Assembly: GCA_010909165.1 (NCBI GenBank) | Contig: MU008179.1 | Span: forward strand, 806,001 to 870,000 | Reading direction: 5' to 3' | Origin: Anthoceros angustus | Lineage: Eukaryota > Streptophyta > Anthocerotopsida > Anthocerotales > Anthocerotaceae | Length of the DNA: 64,000 nucleotides | Part shown: one piece after another, positions 56,181 through 64,000 of the stretch | Layout of the letters: the number at the start of each line of letters is the position of its first letter | How positions within the stretch are numbered: the stretch's first letter is position 1 | Notes under the pieces: model-generated | What the model was told of the DNA's origin: nothing | What the model saw: only the letters and a program-made list of their open reading frames with translations | The model's database searches: none | Position numbers and translations under genes: made by a program

Positions 56181-57488
56181 CTAGACTACATAAGACATGA
56201 TAGCTTGTATCTTTCTAACCCCTCTTCACTAGTTCCACATGCATGACTACATACGACCAGTACGTGGCAAATATGTGTCTATGCCATCCTCTGTCGTTGC
56301 AAATTGTTTTGACTAATCCAAGACCACTTTATTGTCCTTAACATGCATAATCCTTCATTGTCAATTGACGGCGTTCCAGGTGATTACATTTCTTTGGGTC
56401 AATGCATGGAACACTTACTTGGCATCAACCATGTTCCCGGACTTTCCACACATGGTTATGAAAAGCTCAAGCTCCCACCAACAAACTGCATATCGGTTGC
56501 TGTGCTTGCTCTGCAAGAAGGGCTTGAAGTTCTCACTTCAGCTTTTGATAGTGTTCAAATCGCGGTGAGATGGGTCACGGCGTGGTCACAGTGAGCGGTG
56601 AATTCTCTTGCTTTGAGCTCGAATTGCTGCTTCGAGCCTCCACCACAAAGCCTGACCAAATTGTCAGAGAGTTTGTAGACCGAACGCCCCAGGCTCCTGC
56701 ACCAGCAGATCCCACCTCGCGTGTCAGAGTTTTGATCGGCTAATCCGGAGCAATTTTTTGAAGTGTACTGGTGTTCAGAGGGATGTGACGCACCTACATA
56801 CAGTTCTGGACGCACACACGGAAGGCCTAAAGGAAATATGTCAAAGATTCAGAGCTGCAAAAGCGATTATTAAGTGAATCAGATGGTGCACGAATTTTGT
56901 ATGTGGGAGGAGGGAAAATGCTGCCTTGCAGCTGCTCATCGGTCATCACTAAGCATCTCCCGATGTGTCGATCTCCTCTGTTGGCAGGCGGGAGATCATG
57001 ATCAGAGATGCACACCACGTTCGTCATTCCATGAATGGGCCATTGCTACCTGTTGAGGAATTCATAACGGAGCTTCCGCTCAAGTCCGAGATGGACTACG
57101 GTCCTTGTTAGTTGTGCATGACCTATGGGCATGTGCGATCTGAGGGCCTTACTATCTGTAGCTGCTGCCGGAGACTCCCAGCGATGAATCAGGTGACACT
57201 GTGGTCGTCGCCAGAGCCATCTCACGACTTCCAATTCTTCCTTTGGCCCCATAATCCAACAATGAAGATTATCTGCATTCATAGGAGGTGTCGCCCAAAC
57301 TCCGAATGTGTTGATTGGTCTTCTCAACATCTCAAAAGAAGTTTCGGGAACCGAGGGGTGAGATACGTACCGTGACCAATGCAGGATGCACCTAAAATCC
57401 CTACCCACCTATACACTCGCAACCATTCATGATTGCATACAAGATTTTTCGGTACATTGATGAATACGCGATGAAAATTTGGCCCTTG
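56181..57488. other. Region between LINE and O-fucosyltransferase, one exon-like ORF
   Basis: Plus-strand 56343-56564 is open with an ATG and ends at a good donor (GCG then GTGAGA). It encodes 74 residues with IDGVPGDYISLGQCMEHLLG, INHVPGLSTHGYEKLKLPP and TNCISVAVLALQEGLEVL. It looks like a real exon, perhaps of a gene cut off by the LINE, but I do not recognise it and no next exon was found. A minus-strand open frame at 57046-57408 has no support. Confidence 0.35.
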
Positions 57489-60295
57489 TCACCCTTTCAA
57501 TAATCTCCTCTTAGCGTCCTTCCTGACCTTTCTTTCGCATAAGCAACCAGGGAAGGGATTTGCATAAAAATTCTCCTCAGACTTGGCGAATTCACCGGCT
57601 ATCCTTTCGTGAGGTGCACCCATCCTAGGCTCATGGATTTCCCTGACGTCCCTGGCAAACGTTTCCCACTCGAACTTGCCAGAATCTAAGTCATCGATCA
57701 ATGTCACCAAACTTTGCCTGCAGGACAACCACAGTCAGATGACTAAGGCGAAACAAGAAACACAGAAGAGGTCAGACAAGGGAAACTCGGACCTGTCAGG
57801 ATTGATGGTTTTCCGATGGCCTTCAAATCGTCGATGACCTTGCACAGCTTTCGCCATGTTCCCATCATATGTGTACACAAAGACGTCACTCTCTAAAGCC
57901 AGCGTATAGTCCACTGCCGCAAGTCTGTTCTGATACCGTTTGATTGGTGATAACTCCTCCTCAGTAGCAAGCATGTCATGGGTATATACATTAGGGAACT
58001 CTGCTTGCAGTGAAGCCATGCTGCCATTGCCATAGATCTCACCAGCTACAATATAGATGGTTGTGTCGCTTGGGTAACCCAAGGCCTTCAACAGCATAGC
58101 TGTTTCATGAGGAGTCAGGGGACAACCACCTTCCCTGCGTCTCAACTCACCATCTATTTCTTTCTCCTTCCAGTGCTTCACATGATAACGCATTTCTCGC
58201 AGCTCCTCTGTCTCCACCTCAGAAAGGCCATGGGAACAGCCTGTGAAAGCCAGCATGTCCTTTTCGTACCTGCAACAACCCACATGCTGCTCAGTTTGAG
58301 TTTCAGCCAAGCTTGTTGTCCAGCATCCTAAAACTGGTATGCACCTGACATTAGAAATTACCTCAAATGAAGGGCGATGTAGGGGCCTTGCGAGTGCAAC
58401 CTTTCAAGCATCACTTGACTGAGTTTCTCAATAGGCTCAGTATATTTCAATGCACGATAATTGGTGCGACACCTCAGACGTTGCACAGATTCAGGTATGT
58501 CATGATTTGCGAGCCTGGAATCAGCATGCGTAAAGTACAAGACTTTCTGTTTCTTCAACAGAGGCAGCAGCTCCTCTTTGTAGTACGTGTGCTGCCAACA
58601 AAAGCCGACCTATCAGAGAAAAAAACTCAAAACTTTTGCATCTATTGAAAATGTGGAGAGAACTGAATGTGATAAACTCTAGTTCGCCAGTAGTTCTGTC
58701 TAACCTTAGACCAGGACACGGGAGTTTTTGTATGTGGGGTAATGTCAGCCAGAGATGGAGGTAAAGATTGCACAATCCTCACGTCCTCTTTAAGGGTATC
58801 AATGAAGTATCTCACATCAAAAATGTCCTTGAATTCACTGCAACACACAGAAACCAAACATGTAAGGAAGGAAGAAAGAGCCTTCTGCTGCACTTGAAAG
58901 GTGATGGTCGAAGTATAAGCTAGAATCCCAAACCTTGGGTCGTTCCAGAAAGAGCTGTGATCTAGAAAAGGTATAACTAGGGTGGCATTCATAACCCTTG
59001 CCACGGCAACCATGTCACAGATCTGTTCAACAAGCAGATATCAGATGCGAGCAAACAATCAAATCATTACCAAGCAACAGTCAAAGACCCTCACCAGGCA
59101 AATGCGAAAAGAAACTTACCCCTGTGCGCATCTGATTCAACCCACCATTAGCCTTGACCAATATATATCCATTAGTACCCCCCTCTGCCCCTGTGACACA
59201 AGTCAACAAGAATACTATCAATCTCAAGCAGAAGCCCGTCATCTACTACGAAGGTGCTACATGGCACATACAAGTGCAAGATTACTTTTGTAATTCCGAG
59301 AACGCTCGATGCATTGCTCATATCCATCACTTTCAGGTTTCGTCCATAGTCTTTCTTCCAAAAGTGAAATCTGAGCGACATATTTCAAGGGCAATAGTTC
59401 ACAAGGCAGCCCGGAGCTGAATATAAGTCCTGATAGGCACCACCCTCATTCCGTTCACGACAACAACATACCTCTGCTTCTTTGCTATCCACAGTACTTA
59501 GATCCCTTGTAGGATGTACAGCTTTAAGGGCCTCCTCAGACATCCGCCATGTCTGCAAATCCGTGGCGAACAGAGTGCACATTAACTCCAGAACACCATC
59601 GAATACCACAGTCTGGTTTTCCTCCCAAAGAACCCCACACATTTACACTTAAGACCACACATTTACAAAGCACGACAGGAAAACTTGTTACATACTGCAG
59701 GCACCCAAGTATTACGTGCTGCTGAAAGGTAAACTTTGAACAAGCAAAGGAGGAGCGACGAACTCACCTTAAACCCCGCTGGATCATGCAAATCCTCTGA
59801 CAATCCGATCACCGTGAATAATTTTACAACGAGGAGTGCGAGACTGAGTAACCCCAAAAGTGCAAACAGTCCGCGTCTCCATCTAGATTTACAGCTGAGC
59901 AACGACATTAGTCGACCATAGCAGCGAACTACAAACTCCAGCAACACGTAGAAGCCTGCTCGGTCCACAGTATGTATCTTCTTGCCATCAACAGCATACT
60001 CAGCTAGCCCTGATTCATCAACTTCAGGCATGTCATCTCTGAACGAGGGAAACACATCGGAGGGGTGCAATCGCTTGAAGGAAAGAGAGCGATAGCGATT
60101 CCCGGGACTCTTCGTGCCTGACACCCTGGGGCTGAGGATAACTTGGGCCATGTCCCTCCCTCCAGCCATGATACTGGTGGGGGGAGGCTCCCCACTGTTG
60201 GGTGCACCCCAGGGTGATCCCATGTCGCAGTGGACCTTCACCTCTAGGGTGCCAGAATCGGCCCCGTTCCAGCTTGAATCGATATCCAGTGACAC
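57489..60295 (-). CDS. Plant GDP-fucose protein O-fucosyltransferase family (DUF246), type II membrane protein
   Basis: Nine exons: 60295-59768, 59552-59472, 59370-59286, 59188-59120, 59022-58934, 58837-58705, 58591-58362, 58269-57793 and 57717-57489. About 640 residues if one frame break is corrected. Residues 1-141 are a cytosolic tail; residues about 142-164 are the signal-anchor (core [18 protein letters not shown]). Then come [55 protein letters not shown], the [12 protein letters not shown] region, [16 protein letters not shown] (split by an intron), [12 protein letters not shown] and [20 protein letters not shown], all O-FucT family blocks. The R of LHLRYE and the GHRR block are the usual nucleotide-sugar site. 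Exon 4 lacks two bases in an AT tract (59161-59166): with ATATAT the frame after NGY is lost. All other junctions are in phase. Likely a Golgi enzyme of wall or glycoprotein synthesis; acceptor unknown. Confidence 0.9.
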
Positions 60296-61750
60296 AGCTT
60301 TATGGGTATCACAGTACTTGATTTTCGCCTGGCGTCAAAAGCGCGCAATCCAAAACCTGAACATTCACTACCACAGGCCTCGCGTTCCCGCAGCAGCAGC
60401 CTGCACTCCCTCCCTCCTAAGCTCACTGCCTGACCGACCCCGACCCTTGAACAGTAGCAGGACCGCAACACAGTCCACAATCTCCCTTGCTGCATGCAAA
60501 TGAAAAAGGAGCATCCGCTGATGGGAGCTAAGGTGCTACATGTGTTTCTCCCCACAACCATGAGCCCCAAAGCCAGAGCCTCAAAATCCCAAAGTCTCTC
60601 CAAACGCCCACAAAAAGGGAGGGCCCCCAACTCCCCAATCCTGCTGCCCACAACAAAGACCGAGACTAAAACACCTGCACCCGCGCCCCATGCACGCGGG
60701 AACCAAACCAAAACTGCCGCCTTCCGCAGCTGCAAACTGAGCTTGGCCCCCAGTCCTAAATGCCTCGCAAACCCGCCTCGCCCGTGGATCAGGAGGAAGA
60801 AGAGGCGGAGCACGAGGAACAGCCCAGAGTCGCAAATCCGACAACAGCGCACAACAGAATCGGATCCCCCTGGCGCTGTGAAGCAGAGGCGCGGACAGCA
60901 GATACAGCAGGTGCAGGTGGCCAAACGGAGGAAACGAGCCGCGTGGAGTGACAGGCCAGTGGTCCGAGGAAACCGCAATTCCGGTGTCCTGCCCAGCGAA
61001 ATCCGCGAGCTGTGGGACGAGAAAGCTAGCACAACATTGTCATCCCAGGTAGGGAGAGCCGCGTGCGGAGATTCAGACAGAAAAGAGTGTCGCGGCAGGC
61101 AAATGTCCTCGAATGTGAGTTTTGGCGGATCCGTGGCCCATGCCGGGATGGCGATTCCATAGCGCAGCTTGGAAGAGAGAGGAAGGACGGGGCGGGGCGG
61201 CCCAGGAAGGCAGCATCAGCCTGCAGGCAGGCAACGCCCGCAGCCGCGGCGATTGCATCGCAGCCGCAACTGCAAGTAGGCTGCGCCCCGTGCCGTTCAA
61301 AGAGCGACCGTCGGGACCGGCGGCACCGGCTGACCCGGTCGCCGGCCAGCTGCCGGCAAACGTGCTTTGTCCACCGGCACCGGCACCGGGACCCGAGCCG
61401 ATCTGATACGGCCAAGCCTCATGAAAGCTTCATGTTCTGGCTCGGACTGGCCACAGGCAACGTCATCGAAGCTTGCTCATTGAATCACACCACACAAGCA
61501 CCGCGTTTATTACTCTCCAATTTGTACTTGCTCACGCACACACGCAATCCATACATGCTCCGCTGGCGCCATCCTCGTCACGCTGTGACCTAGGGTCTTT
61601 GCGACAGAGGATCTTTGCTTCAGTCGGACACCAGTCTCCGCGTCTGCTGAAATCCCGATGACCGGAAATCCGGATGTCCGGAAATCTGCTCACACTGCAA
61701 ATGGCAGGTGCATGCCATTACAGGTCGCTTCAGTCTCCCTTGGCTCGCGT
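60296..61750. promoter_or_regulatory. Upstream region of the O-fucosyltransferase gene and 3' flank of the TPR gene
   Basis: The first few hundred bases should contain the 5' UTR and promoter of the O-fucosyltransferase gene. A plus-strand open frame of 222 codons (60494-61162) is rich in Lys, Pro, Arg and Gln and has no motif; it is not called. Near 61640-61690 a short direct repeat with TCCGG words lies just beyond the end of the TPR gene. Nothing else. Confidence 0.4.
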
Positions 61751-64000
61751 TCATCTCCGTCCCTGCGGCTGTTCTCGGGCCTGGCTCGGTAACAAGCCCG
61801 CCAGCTGCACAACAGGAGTCAGTACATAAGTCGGAAACGTGCTGGCCTTCTGGATGGGAATCATGCAAATAGAGATGTACCTCGATGGCCTTTTCGAACT
61901 TGCCTTCCATCCATCTCACGTTCATCAGGCACCTTAAGGAAGAAACGACAAGGAATTCAGCCAATTGCAACAAACAAAAATTGGTTCTTAAGGTGCCAGG
62001 AAGAGGCTCAACACACTCGATAGTGAATCTGTATGGCGGGGACTGCCGTGCTTTGGCTTCCTCTAAGTCTCTGGCTGCAGCCTCATAGTCTTCCAATATG
62101 CGATTCACCTCCCCTCGGACACTGGGGGCAGCACACGTCTGTAGGTCAGGCACCGAGTTGTTTCTTGGCATGTAAGGTATTGGCCTTAGAGAATGTAGAA
62201 GGTAATGGTCGTCAATAGCTTGTCTCTCAAGTGTGCCATGCTTCATTTTGGAGTAATGTTCGCTGGCATACCTCAGATAGAACGCACTTTGAGGCTGTGC
62301 ACTCTCGGCTCGGTCAAGATCCTCTTTAGCACCTCGATAGTCCCCAGCGTATAGCCTTGTCAGACCCAAGATACTGCAGCAGTGTGACAGGAAGGAGTGT
62401 CAATCAGTGGTCACCATGGCATCCGCTCAAGCAACTTGAGAGCCACAGCGTCATGCTTGCCTACCAGAGCGTGAAGGCAGCATCTTCCCCATGCAGAGAT
62501 GTAAGAGCCTTTTGCAAATCCGCTTTAGCACCATCAAGATTACCGCTTTCCATCTTCACAGCTCCCAGCAGGCTGTGTATTACAGTATAGTCAGAGTAGG
62601 TCAAGTTGCAGTGGGAAACCAGAAAGCATTTCAGGAAGTGCCACCTTAGGATAAAGGGATTCTGATTTGGACAGTGTTCAAAATCTTCCAGTGCACCCTT
62701 AACCAGGCCCAGATTCCACCTCAGTAGACCTCGACAGCTACAAGACGGGACAACAATGTGAGCATTGGTACGAGGGGGAGACTTTCAGGAAAGTGAGCCA
62801 GAGCCTTCACGTTGCCCCCACCCAGAGATAGGGCAGGTTTCTTTTACTACGCAGTTGCACCAAAGATCTACCTCAAGAATATGCTGGTTTGCAATGGTAA
62901 ATCATCCGTCAGCTCAAGTTTGGCCTTCTCCCAGTCTGATATGCCCATCATGGCAGTGCCCAAGAAGCTGCAAACATAGGAATGCAGGACTTCTCACGAA
63001 CTGTTGTCATCTCCATATCTGGAACAGGATAGCTGAAGATAGAACGTCTCTGACCTTAGGGTGAGTGAGTCATCAGGATTTAGCCTTTTTGCTGCTCTCA
63101 AATTATCCACTGCATCTTGGTACTCTCGGAGTGTGAAATAAGCAACTCCTAAATTCCTGGAGACAAGGAACAATATGGCTTACTTTTTCCTGCAGCTACA
63201 CTGGTGCAGGAGGAAAAAATTCAGACACGGTGTACGTTACCTTAGTGTTATAGGATGTTCAGGTTGCAACCTATTGGCCTCCTTAAGGTCCACCAAACCA
63301 TCTCTCTCCTGAGTTTGTATCACCTTAGCTAAACCCCAGGAGCGTAAAGTGGCAGCAAGAACCCGCTTCTTTAAAGTCAAAAGCTCCTCATCCGTCAGGT
63401 TAGGGCTTAATTCACTCGTTAGGACTCCCACTTCGGGAATTTCACCTTCCAAGGTCTGAGAGAAGACTCTTCTATATATATCACATTCAGGAACTCCAGA
63501 CAGTAATCTTGCACACTGTGAGACAACTGTAACGTGCCCATAGGTGAGGAGGAAAGCACATAACAGGTGGATTCTGTTGCTACTAGGAGATGCCATCGGA
63601 GAGAGGTATTTTTTCTGAATCAGAAAACTATCCTGACAGCGACAGTCCTGTGACAGGTAATCGGTGACAATGGGATGCACTCGATAGAAATCCTGCATGA
63701 AGTGGAGTCCGATCCCAAGGGAATTTCATTACTACATCACACAGCTGCCCACTTCTGTCTAAATATCGACATGAACCGAATTTGACTCACTTTTGTCCGC
63801 TCCAGAATGTGAATCCCTACAAATGCTTCGAACTCCTGATCAAAGGTGGCCTCATCAACTGGAGTGTCCATGCAGATTGTCCAAGCCAGCTTCACAAGGT
63901 TTGTTGGAATTTCTGTCGCAGATCTGAACAAGCCAAAAGCGGTAAAAGCCTGTTTACTACCGGAACAGGCAGCAATACTAGATTTAACCCCACGAAACAT
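61751..64000 (-). CDS. Tetratricopeptide-repeat (TPR) protein, 5' end not certain to be in the window
   Basis: Exons on the minus strand: 64000-63791, 63692-63241, 63156-63055, 62967-62872, 62737-62645, 62572-62465, 62373-62272, 62121-61881 and 61804-61751 (stop TGA 61751-61753). An ATG is the very first codon at the window edge, so the true start may lie outside. Upstream exons read EATFDQEFEAFVGIHILERT and FYRVHPIVTDYLSQDCRC, then a segment with LLCAFLLTYGHVTV, which gives no family. From LVDLKEANRLQPEHPITLRN onwards each exon carries one TPR-like helix pair: NLGVAYFTLREYQDAVDNLR, FLGTAMMGISDWEKAKLELT, LRWNLGLVKGALEDFEHCP, LLGAVKMESGNLDGAKADLQ, LGLTRLYAGDYRGAKEDLDR and VNRILEDYEAAARDLEEAKA. 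TPRs bind protein partners. Exon 62121-61881 may contain a removable 54-nt stretch. Confidence 0.8.

Noticed and set aside
60494-61162. 222-codon plus-strand ORF
   Set aside because: Low-complexity basic/Pro-rich content antisense to the probable 5' UTR and promoter of the O-fucosyltransferase.

Overview
This is nuclear DNA of a streptophyte (land plant or close algal relative). The evidence is spliced genes with GT..AG introns of mostly 70-150 bp, genes of clear plant type (FTSH4-like mitochondrial i-AAA protease, MUR3/XLT2-type GT47, FOUR LIPS/MYB88-type R2R3-MYB, plant complex I subunit NDUFB2, plant O-fucosyltransferase), telobox motifs and plant-type CACTA and Ty3/gypsy elements. Short introns, compact gene spacing and roughly balanced base composition would fit a hornwort or a Selaginella-like lycophyte. 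The sequence alone does not decide this.

Layout. 1-20.6 kb is gene-rich: the 3' end of an unrecognised membrane protein gene (+), a strictosidine-synthase-like gene (-, 5 exons), a repeat-rich gap with a dead PIF/Harbinger transposase (-), an intronless GT47 exostosin glycosyltransferase (-), an R2R3-MYB gene (+, 10 exons), FTSH4 (-, 6 exons), a complex I NDUFB2-like gene (+, 3 exons) and a COBW-domain GTPase gene (-, 10 exons). FTSH4 and the NDUFB2-like gene are divergent, 633 bp apart, and both products act at the mitochondrial inner membrane.

20.6-56.2 kb is a nested transposon island. A Ty3/gypsy element lies on the minus strand. One of its LTRs is split by a 5.3 kb CACTA element (22626-27936, TSD ATG). 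Its gag/protease half is inverted relative to its pol half, with the junction inside reverse transcriptase. Next to it lies a LINE whose reverse transcriptase ORF is split by a second CACTA element of 21.0 kb (33692-54693, TSD CAG). Removing that element restores the LINE reading frame. The 21 kb CACTA carries a frameshifted TNP2 transposase gene, an intact 406-codon unknown ORF on the same strand, and passenger sequences: a decayed gene with WSDG and HGKG-like motifs, and a decayed RING-like/coiled-coil gene whose tail has become a minisatellite. It also carries GC-rich minisatellites. At the left edge of the island a 1.18 kb tandem duplication copies the first codons of the COBW gene plus its promoter, LTR and CACTA end. 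This could be real or an assembly artefact.

56.2-64 kb returns to genes: an O-fucosyltransferase (-, 9 exons, with a 2-bp frame break in exon 4) and a tetratricopeptide-repeat protein (-, 9 exons, running off the window), in which each central exon encodes about one TPR unit.

Gene models were built by hand from splice signals, reading-frame phase and family similarity recalled from memory. No database search was run. No tRNA, rRNA or CRISPR array was recognised.
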